In this document: positions 20,849-31,537 of the stretch, one piece after another | How the letters are laid out: each line of letters starts with the position of its first letter | How positions within the stretch are numbered: position 1 is the stretch's first letter | Assembly: GCA_022799935.1 (NCBI GenBank) | Contig: JAAWPK010000011.1 | Location: 1 to 38,406 of the forward strand | Length of the DNA stretch: 38,406 nt | Reading direction: 5' to 3' | DNA from: Clostridia bacterium | GTDB taxonomy: Bacteria > Bacillota > Clostridia > TANB77 > CAG-508 | Translations under genes and position numbers: made by a program | The notes under the pieces: generated by a model | What the model saw: the letters and a program-made list of their open reading frames with translations, nothing else | What the model was told of the DNA's origin: nothing | The model's database searches: none

Positions 20849-21373
20849 ATGAGAAAAATTTATTTAGTTCATTGTCAGGATGGAACAAGTGATGATGGAT
20901 GGTATCCTTGGATAGCAGAGAAATTAAATAATAATGATACAAATGTAATTAAGTTTGATATGCCTAATACTGCTAGTCCTACCATAGAATAATGGGTTAA
21001 AACTTTAGATACTAAAGTAGATAAGTTAAATGATGAAACATATTTTATAGGTCATAGTATAGGATGTCAAACTATTATGAGATATTTAGAAACAAAAGAA
21101 GTTACTAAAATTGGTGGAATTCTTTTTGTAGCTCCGTGGTTGGATTTATTACCTAAAGCAATAGAAGATGAAGAGTCATATAATGTAGCCCAACATTGGA
21201 TTAATACTCCAATAGATTTTGAAAAAATTAAACAATTTACTAATCATGAAAATGATGAAAGTAGCAAAGAAGAAGATATAACCCATGAAACAATCATAAA
21301 GCGAATTGAATATTCTAAACAGTTTCTGACAAAGCAGAGCAAAGAAAATATTCCTATCCCATATTTTTCTTAG
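20849..21373 (+). pseudogene. Decayed RBBP9/YdeN-type serine hydrolase
   Basis: ATG 20849 follows GAGGTG. The protein reads IYLVHCQDGTSDDGWYPWIAEKL, FDMPNTASPTIE, then TAA at 20990-20992, then WVKTLDTKVDKLNDETYFIGHSIGCQTIMRYLE in the same frame. GHSIGC is the nucleophile elbow. The family's C-terminal part, with the catalytic Asp and His (FSDNDPxVP...GHF), is missing: after KIKQFTN the sequence turns into unrelated residues and stops at 21373. Internal stop plus lost C-terminus means a pseudogene. No CGG is involved. Confidence 0.75.
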
Positions 21374-21415
21374 GGCATCTAAAATAAGGCAAAATTGTGA
21401 AGCCTTACATAGAAA

Positions 21416-21445
21416 GGGGCTAGTTCTTTTAGGAGAGCTAGCCCC
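21416..21445 (+). terminator. Strong intrinsic terminator before gltX
   Basis: GGGGCTAGTTCT pairs with AGAGCTAGCCCC over 12 positions (one G-T), 6-base loop, then TTTT. Confidence 0.85.
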
Positions 21446-21568
21446 TTTTGGGCAAAAACAGAGTAAAATATTAGTATTACACCTTGTATAAAAGAAAAAA
21501 TCATGATAAAATATACAGCAAATACAGAAAGGAGAGTATGATAAATTTTGTATCATACAAAAATAAAT

Positions 21569-23222
21569 ATGGATTATAAAGATTTAGCAAATTTAATATT
21601 CCCAAATATAAAAGATAGACAATACTATGAAGAAAAGTATCCAGTAAGAGATTTAAAGGAAGGAGCTATGGTTGTGAGGTTTGCACCAAGTCCAACTGGA
21701 TTTGTTCATATAGGAGGTATATTCACAAGTGTAATATGCTCAAAACTTGCAAAACAAACTGATGGTGTATTTATGCTTAGAGTAGAAGATACTGACCAAA
21801 AAAGAGAAGTAGAAAATGGAGTAAACCGGAATAATAGAGGCTTTAAAGAAATTTAACCTAGAGCCAGATGAAGGAATGCTTGATGAAAATACATCAAAAG
21901 GAGCTTATGGTCCATATAAACAAAGTCAAAGAAAAGAAATATATCAATCGTTTGCTAAAAAGTTAATAGAAGAGAAGAAAGCTTATCCTTGTTTTTGTAA
22001 GGCAGAGGATTTAAATATAATGAGAGAAAAACAAGAAACAGCAAAAATAAGACCAGGATACTATGGTGCTTGGGCTACATGCAGAAATTTAGGATTAGAT
22101 GAGATTGAAGAAAAGATAAAAAATGGAGAAGAATATATAATAAGATTTAAATCAGAAGGAAATCCAGAAAAGAAGATAAAACATCATGATGTTATAAAGG
22201 GGAACATAGATTTTCCAGAAAATGACCAAGATATAGTTATAATAAAGTCTGATGGACTTCCTACATACCATTTTGCGCATGTTGTTGATGACTATCTAAT
22301 GAGAACAACACATGTAATTCGTGGAGATGAATGGTTATCTTCACTTCCTGTTCATTTGCAATTATTCCAAACTTTAGGAATTAAAGCTCCTAAATATGCA
22401 CATATCGCACCAATAATGAAAGAGGAAGATGGAGCTAAGAGAAAACTAAGTAAGAGAAAAGACCCCGAAGCTGCTGTTGAATATTATGCAAAAGAAGGAA
22501 TACCTTCAGATGCTGCAAAAGAATATTTATTAAATATTGCAAATTCAAACTTCGAACAATGGAGAAGACAAAATAAAGCATTATCTATTGAAGACTTCGA
22601 GCTTCAATTAAATAAGATGAGCGTAAGTGGAGCTTTATTTGATATGGTTAAATTATTGGATATATCTAAATCAGTAATTTCTAGATATTCAAAAGAAGAA
22701 GTATATGACTATTCTGTAGCTTGGGGAGAAGAATATGATGAAGATTTAAAAAATCTACTTGAAAAAGATAAAGAATATTCTATGAAAGTTCTAGGAATAG
22801 AAAGAGGAAATGAAAAGCCAAGAAAAGATATAGCTAAATGGTCAGATATAAAAGATAATATTGAATATATGTATGATGATATATTTTTAAATAAAGACAT
22901 AAATTATGAGTATCAAAACATAAATGACAAAGAAGAAATAAGAAAAATAGTTAATGAATATGTAGAAAATTATTTTGATTTATCAGATGATAAACAAACT
23001 TGGTTTAATAAAATGAAAGACTTGGCAGAAAAGCTAGGTTATGCTAGAGAAGTAAAAGAATATAAGCAAAATCCAGAAAATTTCAAAGGACATGTTGGAG
23101 ACATAAGTACAGTTATAAGAATTTCTTTAACAGGAAGAGCTAATACACCAGACATGTATGAGATTATGCAAGTGCTTGGTAAAGATAGTGTAATAAAGAG
23201 ACTAAATAAGGCAATAAAATAG
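21569..23222 (+). CDS. gltX: Glutamyl-tRNA synthetase, one CGG recoding site
   Basis: Charges tRNA-Glu, and often tRNA-Gln for later transamidation. 550 residues after skipping C at 21827. Class I motifs: HIGH-like [16 protein letters not shown] near residue 45, KMSKS-like [10 protein letters not shown] near 294. The restored joint reads [31 protein letters not shown], as in the family. ATG 21569 gives the usual clostridial opening [17 protein letters not shown] 21548 would add seven residues and is closer to AAAGGAG (21528-21534). A small inverted repeat (ATGATA...TATCAT, 21538-21556) lies between. An essential gene, so the CGG must be tolerated. Confidence 0.95.
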
Positions 23223-23366
23223 GTAAATTCTAATGAAAATCAGCATCTTGCTTTGTTGTTCTTTCGAAAGAAAATCCTCAATGTGTAAAATATAAGCTTT
23301 AGGTATTTCTTTCTTGAATGCCCAACAATATACTAATTTTTGTTAGAATTTGAAGTGGAGTAGATT

Positions 23367-24110
23367 TTGAGAAATATAAAACTAACTATAGAATATGATG
23401 GAAGAGACTTTAATGGGTGGCAAAAACAGCCAAATAAACTAAATATACAAGGAGAAATAGAAAGGGCAATAAGTACAATTACTAAGGAAGAAAACATAGA
23501 ACTTAATGCTTCTGGAAGAACAGATGCGGGGGTTCATGCTCTTCGGACAAGTTGCAAATTTTAAGACAGAAAGTGCTCTTCCACTAGAAAAATTTATACT
23601 TGCTTTGAACGCAAATTTAAAAAATTCAATAGTTATAAAAAATGCAGAAGAAGTAGAAGAAAGCTTTCATGCAAGATATAATTGTAAAGAAAAAACATAT
23701 AGATATATAATAGACAATTCTAAATATGGAAGTGCAATAAATAGATATAACGAATACCATATTTCACAAAAATTAGATGTACGGAAAAATGAAAGAAGCT
23801 ATAAAATATTTTGAAGGAACACACGACTTTAAAGGGTTTAAAGCAAGTGGAACTAGTAGTAAAAGTAGTGTAAGAACAATATATGAAACAAAGATAGAAG
23901 AAAAACAGGAAAAAATAATTATAGAACTTACAGGAAATGGATTCTTATATAATATGGTTAGAATAATATCTGGAACGATTGTAGATGTTGGACTTCGGAA
24001 AAATAAAACCAGAAGAAATTCCAGGAATAATAGAAGAAAAAAATAGACAAAAAGCAGGAAAAACACTTCCAGCACATGCACTGTATTTAGTAGAAGTAAA
24101 ATATGAATAG
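23367..24110 (+). CDS. truA: tRNA pseudouridine synthase A, three CGG recoding sites
   Basis: Forms pseudouridine at tRNA positions 38-40. 246 residues after skipping C at 23544, 23782 and 23996. Catalytic motif SGRTDAGVHALGQVANFKTE near residue 52, where the G of ALGQ is a CGGA site. HDFKGFKASG and GNGFLYNMVRIISGTIVDVGLGKI are typical of the C-terminal half; VGLGKI is a restored joint. It ends KTLPAHALYLVEVKYE. START: TTG 23367 with GTGGAG six bases upstream. The 144 bases after gltX show no clear promoter. It modifies anticodon-stem/loop positions, which matter for frame keeping in other bacteria. Confidence 0.94.
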
Positions 24111-24167
24111 TAACAAAAAAAGAGTATAGGTCATAGTATATTATAAAAAAGAAACGAGGTATAATCT

Positions 24168-24528
24168 ATGAACACTTTACTCTTACTTTTTGCACTTCCA
24201 ATAGCTACAATAATCATTGCTAGCGTTTTAGAATACATAATCAAAAGTCCTATTGCAGTAACAGCTCTTATATTTGCAATCTACTTAATAGTTACATTTG
24301 CAGTATTTGATGCAAGCTTTTTAGTATATGCAATTATTTATACAATACTTGCACTAATATCAGCAATACTTACAAGAGTAATATTAAATTTAATAAATGA
24401 CAGTGAAGAAGATGATAATATAATAGAACGGCTGTGGTTGTAATAATAACAATAATGATAATAATAATAACAGTAGTTGTGGTTGTGGCTGTGGTAACAG
24501 ATATTATAATGGAAGATATTATAGATAA
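24168..24528 (+). CDS. DUF2651-like membrane protein with Cys-Gly-Asn tail, one CGG recoding site
   Basis: Three hydrophobic segments (LLLLFALPIATIIIASVLEYII, AVTALIFAIYLIVTFAVFDASF, LVYAIIYTILALISAILTRVIL) resemble the small YbeF/DUF2651 family (from memory). Conventional reading ends after IIERLWL, 91 residues. Skipping C at 24429 adds a tail GCGCNNNNNDNNNNSSCGCGCGNRYYNGRYYR, total 119 residues. The alternating Cys-Gly pattern is coherent and would be lost in the other frame, supporting recoding. The tail could bind metal or form disulfides. The site also offers two possible products, short and long. Confidence 0.75.
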
Positions 24529-24538
24529 AATAAAGAAA

Positions 24539-24576
24539 GCTACTCTATGTTTCAATTTGAAATTAGAGTAGTTTTC
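24539..24576 (+). terminator. Terminator after the DUF2651-like gene
   Basis: CTACTCTA pairs with TAGAGTAG (24564-24571), then TTTT. Confidence 0.7.
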
Positions 24577-24613
24577 CTTATTATTCACTATGAAGGTATT
24601 AATTTAGTATTGT

Positions 24614-25678
24614 TTAAATATCTAAATTAAAAATAGTAAAGTTCGAAATTAAAATATAAGTATATAGTGCAGCAAACATCCCATGCATTAGTTTTCCTAT
24701 AATATATGGCTTAATTGAAATATCAGAGTTAGATGTGATACTCAAGACCTGAAGCAAAATAGATATTCCACCGAACCCAAGTAGAAAGGCACAAATTATA
24801 ATATTTATAGAGATAGCTTTAATTTTAATACCTGAAACAATAGACACACCATTTGTAAGTTCAACTATACCAGAAATTATTCCACATGCAAACTGCGAAG
24901 GAATATGAAATACTGATAGTATAGGAGATATTGCTTTAGATAAAATAGCTATAATTCCAGTATTATTTAGAATAGATAGAATAACACTAAATAGCATTAC
25001 AAATCCACCTATCATAACAATGGTACTAATAGAACTCATAATACTTTTTTGCAAAATTCCACCTAAAGAACTAAGTTTAGGAGGAGTTTTGTTACTTTTA
25101 GAATTATAAGAATTATTTGTAGTAGAAGAAGACTTACATTTCCAAAATCTGAACAAAAATCCAACAGTTAATGAAGCAAGTAAATGAGTAAAAAATAATA
25201 AGAATCCGTATAGTAGTATTTCCAAATAGAAAAATACCGTACAGTACCAATTATAAAAAGAGGCCCAGAATTATTTGTAAAAGTAACAAGTCTTTCGGCT
25301 TCTTCTTTTGTACATATACCGTTCTTTTCTAAAATTTGTTACAATTTTTGCACCAACGGGATATCCAGAGATAATTCCCATAATAAGAGGAAAAGCACCT
25401 TCTCCTGGAACATTAAATATAGGTCTTATTATTTTATTTAATTTTCTTCCAAGTATATCTATAACATTTGTTTGAGATAAAAGTTCACAAGCAATAAAAA
25501 ATGGAAGAAGAGATGGAACAACAGAGTTTACCCAAAGCATAAGTCCATTTTTAGAAGCTTCTAAATTATCTCTTGAAAATGCAATTAGTCCTATTGCAAA
25601 TAAGACAAATAATATGGATAGAAAATTTCTTTTTAAATTTATAAAAATAAAATTTGTTTTAACACTTTTTCTTTTCAT
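24614..25678 (-). CDS. ylbJ: Sporulation integral membrane protein YlbJ, three CGG recoding sites on the minus strand
   Basis: Multi-pass protein required for spore formation in B. subtilis. Conventional reading gives two unrelated-looking halves. Skipping the C of minus-strand CGG at 25321-25319, 25239-25237 and 25208-25206 yields one 353-residue protein: SVVPSLLPFFIACELL, MGIISGYPVGAKIVTNFRKEGICTKEEAERLVTFTNNSGPLFIIGTVGIFLFGNTTIGFLLFFTHLLASLTVGF, then GGFVMLFSVIL, SGIVELTNGV and LLGFGGISILLQVLS. The GYPVGAK...NNSGPLFIIGTVG run is the family signature and spans all three sites. This shows the signal is tied to coding strand and frame, not to the reference strand. No strong ribosome binding site is visible before the ATG, so the start is uncertain. 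Confidence 0.9.
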
Positions 25679-25804
25679 AGCATTATATATATGAAAAAAT
25701 ATAGAAAATATAACTGCTTAAATTTTTTTAAAATTTAAACATAAAAATCAAAGACAAGCATATATATGTATTAACTAAAAGAAAAGGAGGAAATCAAAAG
25801 AAAA

Positions 25805-28429
25805 ATGATAATGTCAAAAGAAGATTTAAGAAAAAAACTAAAGAGTAATTTTAGTGTAGGTTTAACAGAAGCAGAGGCAGAAGAAAGGCTAAAAGTAAAT
25901 GGGAAAAATAAACTAGAAGAAAAGAAAAAAGAAAATAACATTATTAAATTTATAAAACAATTTAATGATTTTATGATACTTATTTTAATTGTAGCAGCTA
26001 TAATATCAGGAGTAATGGCTAAAATTGATGGAACAGGAGATTACATAGAATCTATAATTATAATTGCAATAGTAGTATTTAATGCAATAATGGGACTAGC
26101 TCAAGAAAACAAAGCAGAAAAATCATTGGAAGCTCTAAAAAAGATGTCTGCACCAACAGCGAAAGTAATTAGGGAAGGAAAAGAAAAAATAATTCAAGGA
26201 GAAGATATAGTAGTAGGAGATATAATAGTACTAGAGGCGCGGTAATTATGTACCAGCAGATTGTAGATTAATTGAAAGTTTTAGTCTAAAAATAGATGAA
26301 GCTATATTAACAGGGGAAACTGTGCCAGTTTTAAAAAATGTAGAAGAAGGATTAAAACTAGAAGAAGCAGAAGTACAAAACAGTGCATATATGACAACAA
26401 TTGTAACAAATGGGCATGGTAAAGCAATTGTTACAAATATAGGAATGGGAACAAGAGTAGGAAGTATAGCTAAAGCAATTATAGAAGATGAAGCACCTCA
26501 AACACCTATACAAAGAAAGCTTGAAGAAGTTCGGAAAAACTTTAGGGATAGTATGTTTAGTTATATGCTTTGCAATATTTGTAATAGGTGTATTTAAACA
26601 TATTCCAATAAAGGAAATGTTTATGACATCAATAGGACTTGCAGTTGCTGCAATACCAGAGGGGTTACCTGCGATAGTTACAATAATGTTATCTATCGGA
26701 GTAACTAAAATGGCAAAGAAAAATGCAATAATTAGAAAACTTGCAGCAGTTGAAACACTTGGAAGTAGTAGTATAATTTGTTCGGATAAAACTGGAACAT
26801 TAACACAAAATAAAATGCAAATTATAGAAAGTTATGGAGATAAAGCTTTTATATTAGAACTTGGAACAATGTGTACGGATTGTGTGATTTCTGAAAAAGG
26901 AGAAGTTACAGGAGATCCAACAGAAATTGCAATAGTTAATAAAGCTTTAGAATATGGAATAAATAAAAATAATCTTTACTTAAATATGGAAAGATTGAAT
27001 GAAATTCCATTTGATTCAGATAGAAAGCTAATGACAACAATACATAAAGCACGGAAATCAATATAGAGTAATTACAAAAGGAGCTTTAGATGTACTTTTA
27101 AATAGATGTATTAAGATCTATGAAAATGGAGATATAAGAAGTATAACAGATATAGATAAAGAAAAGATATTAAAAGAAAATTCTAGAATGGCGGATAAAG
27201 CTTTAAGAGTACTTGCAGTTGCATATTTAGATGTAGAAAATTTACCTAAAAAAATTGATACAGAAAATATAGAAAAAGGATTGATCTTTGTTCGGAATAG
27301 TAGGAATGATGGATCCACCAAGAGAAGGAGTAAAGAATGCAATAAAAACTTGTAAAAATGCTGGTATAAAAACAGTTATGATTACAGGAGATCATATACA
27401 AACAGCAAAAGCAATAGCAAGAGATTTAGGAATTTTGACTCATAACAATTTAGCAATAACAGGTAAGGAACTAGATAAAATACCTCAAAATATTTTAGAA
27501 AGAGATATAATGAAATATAGTGTATTTGCTAGAGTATCACCAGAGCATAAAGTAAGAATTGTAAAAGCTTTTAGAAGTACTCGGAAGAGTGGTTGCAATG
27601 ACAGGAGACCGGAGTAAATGATGCACCAGCTTTAAAAAATGCAGATATAGGTATATCTATGGGACTTAATCGGAACTGATGTTGCAAAAAATGCGTCAGA
27701 TATGATTTTAACAGATGATAATTTTGTTACAATAGTAGAAGCTGTAAAACAAGGAAGAAGTATTTATGATAATATAAGAAAAGCAATACATTTTCTTATT
27801 GCAACAAATATAGGAGAGATAGTTACAATATTTTTAGGACTTCTTTTGGGAATGAACTCACCACTTCTTGCAATACAACTTTTATGGATAAATTTGGTTA
27901 CTGATTCACTTCCAGCAATAGCTTTAGGATTAGAGCCAGAAGATAAAAATATAATGAATAGAAAACCAAAAGATAGTAAAAAAGGAATATTTTCAGACGG
28001 ATTATGGAGCAAAATTGTAGTAGAAGGGACTATGATAGGAGTACTTACACTTCTAATATTTAGTATTGGTAATAAATTATATAACATAGATACAGCTAGG
28101 ACTATGGCATTTGTATCATTAGGATTAATAGAAATGGTACATAGTTTTAATATAAGATCTGAAGGATCTATATTTAAAGTTGGATTTTTTAAGAATAAAT
28201 ACTTATTCGGGGCATTTATTCTTCGGACTTATAATGCAAACTCGGAATAGTTTTTGTACCAACTATAGCAAATATATTTGATTTAGTAGTTTTAAATGGA
28301 ATGCAATGGTTATTAGTTGCAGGAGTATCAATAGCACCATTAATTATTATGGAACTTCAAAAGAAGGTAGATGAAATATTGTTTGGAAAAGTTGTTTATG
28401 AATATAAGGAAAACAGACAAAGTGCTTGA
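25805..28429 (+). CDS. P-type cation (calcium-type) ATPase, nine CGG recoding sites
   Basis: Membrane pump of the P2 class, like bacterial Ca2+-ATPases. 871 residues after skipping C at 26240, 26532, 27052, 27293, 27582, 27610, 27671, 28224 and 28243. Motifs: TGET actuator loop near residue 170, IPEGLPA in M4, phosphorylation site SDKTGTLTQNKM near 325, [47 protein letters not shown] near 600. In that run the G of GDG and the G of NGTD are CGGA sites. Restored LEAGNYVPADCRLIES, EEVGKTLGIVCLV, KAGNQYRVITKGA, FVGIVGMMDPPREGV and FILGLIMQTGIVFVP match the fold. At 26240 the conventional next codon is TAA. START: ATG behind AAGGAGG; ATG 25811 is an alternative. Ion specificity inferred. Confidence 0.93.
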
Positions 28430-28448
28430 GAGCACTTTGTCTGTTTAA
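28412..28448 (+). terminator. Perfect 15-bp terminator hairpin after the P-ATPase
   Basis: AACAGACAAAGTGCT (28412-28426) pairs with AGCACTTTGTCTGTT (28431-28445). The four-base loop holds the TGA stop codon. Confidence 0.85.
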
Positions 28449-28511
28449 AAGATAATAGTATATTAATATAAAATAATAAAATATGAATTTTACAAAAAAA
28501 TATAAAAAACA

Positions 28512-28562
28512 TTGACATGAAATGTCAGGGGTTGATATAATTTGTTTAACGACATTTTCTGT
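28512..28562 (+). promoter_or_regulatory. Promoter with two inverted repeats upstream of the remnant
   Basis: TTGACA (28512-28517), 18-base spacer, TATAAT (28536-28541). TGACATgaaATGTCA overlaps the -35, and CGACAttttcTGTCG follows the -10. Both look like repressor half-sites with GACA/TGTC arms. The rest of 28430-28764 holds no gene that I can support. Confidence 0.55.
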
Positions 28563-28764
28563 CGCTGAAACCAATATATGAAATGCTAGGAATATAAATC
28601 ATGGTACTTTGAAAAATGAATAAGTGTTATTTACATATGAAAGATAAGTATTATGATTTATATGCAAATGGAGCAGAAAAAAGGAATAGAAAATGTTAAA
28701 AATAGTAATAATAAAATTAACATAAGAAAATAGAAAACAAAAGAAGGGAGAAGAAAGAAAATGA

Positions 28765-28972
28765 GACAAAGGAAAAGAGAAGAAAACTGGTGAAGAATGC
28801 TTGGCACTACCAAATGTATCTAATGGCAATAGTTATCTTTGTAACTCTAATTCGGCAAATGGCACCTTGCGTTCATGTAGACTAAGACCAGTTGTCATTG
28901 TTCCACTATCTAATGTAAATCTTGCACGGATATGGAGCTGGAACAAAAAATAATCCATATACAATGGAATAA
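28765..28972 (+). pseudogene. C-terminal remnant of a protein like the one at 2-824, with a CGG site
   Basis: Reads TGEECLALPNVSNGNSYLCNSNSANGTLRSCRLRPVVIVPLSNVNLA, then CGG at 28927. Skipping the C gives GYGAGTKNNPYTME and TAA. The LRPxxxxPLxxVxL...GxGTxxNPYT pattern matches the end of the first gene. A TGA closes the frame upstream (28762-28764) and no start with a ribosome binding site is seen, so only the 3' end of a lost gene remains. The remnant probably arose after CGGN use was established in the lineage. Confidence 0.6.
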
Positions 28973-29016
28973 AAAAGCAATTAAGAAAATATGAAAAATA
29001 AAATTAATTTAAGAGT

Positions 29017-29053
29017 AAGTGTGTAAATTAAAGTTAAATACACACTTATTTTT
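29017..29053 (+). terminator. Terminator after the remnant
   Basis: AAGTGTGTA (29017-29025) pairs with TACACACTT (29039-29047), then ATTTTT. Confidence 0.7.
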
Positions 29054-29195
29054 ATATAAATAAAATTAAAGTCAATCATCATATAGCATATAATGGTACA
29101 ATGGATAAATAAGGAATATATATTTGGAAACAATAAATATATAGAAAATAAAATTTGAAAAAATAAGGACAATCAAAAAAATAATTATATTTTCC

Positions 29196-29224
29196 TTGAT
29201 TTATCATAGCGAGTATAGTAGAAT
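29196..29224 (+). promoter_or_regulatory. Promoter of the coiled-coil protein/amidase operon
   Basis: TTGATT (29196-29201), 17-base spacer, TAGAAT (29219-29224). Confidence 0.5.
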
Positions 29225-29265
29225 TAAATAGAAATTTTCTATACTTAAGATAAACAGGGGGAGAA

Positions 29266-31535
29266 ATGTTAGAGAAAACAAATGATATTCAAAAAAAATT
29301 AAAATACCTAGATTTAGATTTAAATAAAATACCAGAAATATTACTTGAAAGAATAGATACAGAAATGAAACCAGCAAGAAATTATGAAGATAAAAAATAC
29401 AAAGTTTACAAGTATGTCCCTATAAGTAAGATAAAAATATTATTAACAAGAGCAAATAGATTAAATACAATACAAGAAAAATGTAAAATGGCCTCTCCAA
29501 TATATTCATACTTGTTACCAGAAGATGAAGAAGGAATATTGAAACATACAATATTTCTAAAGATGATACAAGAAATGGATATAGAACAGATAAATGAAAT
29601 AGAAGAAGAACAAATAAAATTAAGGAAGGAAATACCATTTAAAGTAAAGTATAAAGAAAATTACTTGTGGCAAATATATTATTCAGAATATACAAAGAAT
29701 TATTATATGTTAGCCACAATAGAAGACCTAGATTGTTCTTGTTTATTTTATTTGATAAAAGAGCAAATAGAGTATGAAAAGACAAAAAAGGAAAAGGAAA
29801 TATTTGTTCCAATTAGCTATTTAGACTATTCAAGAAGGTATTTTACAAAATCACAGACATCAGATATAGAAAAGTACCTATGGCAATTTACAAAAGATTG
29901 GCCACTTATGTATGAAGTATATGATAAAAAAGATAATATGAGTTTCCAAATAGTAGGAAATACAGAAGTATATGATAAAGTAAATAGTGTGTATAAAATA
30001 AGTCTGGATAATAATGAGGATGCAACCAAGTTTTACAAACTTATAAAAGCACTTTTCATTTTGGAGACAGAGTTCCCAGGCAGATATGAATTTCAAGCAA
30101 GAATTGCAGAAGACCGGTGGAATTGAATTTTTATATAACTCAAAAGTAATTGAATATGAAACTTTAAGTAGATTTATAAAGGAAGAATTCCTAAAAAATA
30201 AGCTTGAAAGTGAAAATTTAAATGAAGAAATAATAGAATTAAACAATAAACTAGAAAAACTAAAACTTATAGAAAAAGACAAAGAAGAAGAATATCAAAT
30301 GCGCCAAAAGCAAGTTGCAATGTATTTAGAGTGTAAAAAAAGTTTCTTTGGAAAAATAAAGTATTACTTTACAGGAAAAAAAGATAAAGCAAATTTTAAG
30401 AAAAAAAGAGAAATAGAAGAAAAAGTAAAAGAAGCAGAAGAAAAGTTAACTGAAACTTACGACACAAAAGAATTTTATACAATAGAGGATTTAATAGATG
30501 TAACCAAAATATTGGATAGAGTTATAAATCAAACAAGAAATATAAATCAGGATATAAAAGCATTAGAGATGTCAATAGATAGGTTATCTAAGAAAATAGA
30601 TAATGCAAGAAGATATATAGAAGAAATAGAAGAACATAAGAAAAGTATTTTTGAGTTTTGGAATTTTGTAAATAAAGACAATATACTTCGGATTAAATAG
30701 TCCAGATGTAGAAGAAATTCCAGAAAGAAAAATAGATAAAACTTTTAATTATGATGAGGATATAGAAGAACTTGGAATAAAGCTAGATAGGAAAAATAGA
30801 GAAACACTTTCAAAAGATGAGTTTGATAGTTTGTTTATTTCAGGAACAAATATATTACAAGATATAAATCATCTGAGAAACGAAGAAAAAGAAGATTTTA
30901 AAGAAGAAATAGAAAACTTAAAAAAAGAAGCTTTAAAAACTGAAATATTATTTGCTTCAGAAGATTTTGATATATTTGGAGCAATGTCAGAAGACAAGAC
31001 TAAAATCAGTAGTCTAGGGAATACAAAACATAGAGAGATAAAGAAAAATAAGTTCAGAATTTTGGATATAACTAAGAATACAAAAAATGAGCAATATGTA
31101 GAAACTTTAAATAGAATAATGTCTTCATTAGAAAAAGCATTAGATAAATCAGATATAGGTTGCACATTAAATGCTTACTATGCAAGTAGTTTTCCATTAA
31201 ATAATAAAGATTATAATATATTATACATAAATCCTAAATCTGCAATAGAAGAATTAAAGAATTCAGATAAGATAAATTTATATAATATAAAACTAAATGA
31301 AAAAACTAGAGGAGTTGCTTTAACAAACATTGCTTATTATGACAATACCAATAAAACCTTACCACTCGGAATGAACGAAGAAGATAAAATATTAGTAGAT
31401 ATGAGTAAACTAAAGCTAGAATTAAAAAAACAAAAGCTATTTAGGATAAATCAAGAAATAGACCAAATAAATATAAAAACAAAGATAATATGTGTATATG
31501 AATATGAAATAATAGGTGTGGAGGGACAAGCATAA
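29266..31535 (+). CDS. Large coiled-coil protein of unknown function, two CGG recoding sites
   Basis: 755 residues after skipping C at 30115 and 30689. Residues 1-275 are a mixed globular domain (YVPISKIKILLTRANRL, FKVKYKENYLWQIYYSEYTKNYYMLATIEDLD, ETEFPGRYEFQARIAEDGGIEFLYNSKVIEYETL); EDGGIEF is the first joint. Residues 295-480 are a long charged coiled coil (NLNEEIIELNNKLEKLKLIEKDKEEEY, EIEEKVKEAEEKLTE). The C-terminal 260 residues follow joint NILGLNSPDVEE. No signal peptide or membrane segment, so cytoplasmic. START: ATG after GGGGGAG. It ends 2 bases before the amidase gene. I do not recognise the family; linkage suggests an envelope or division-related role. Confidence 0.8.
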
Positions 31536-31537
31536 AA

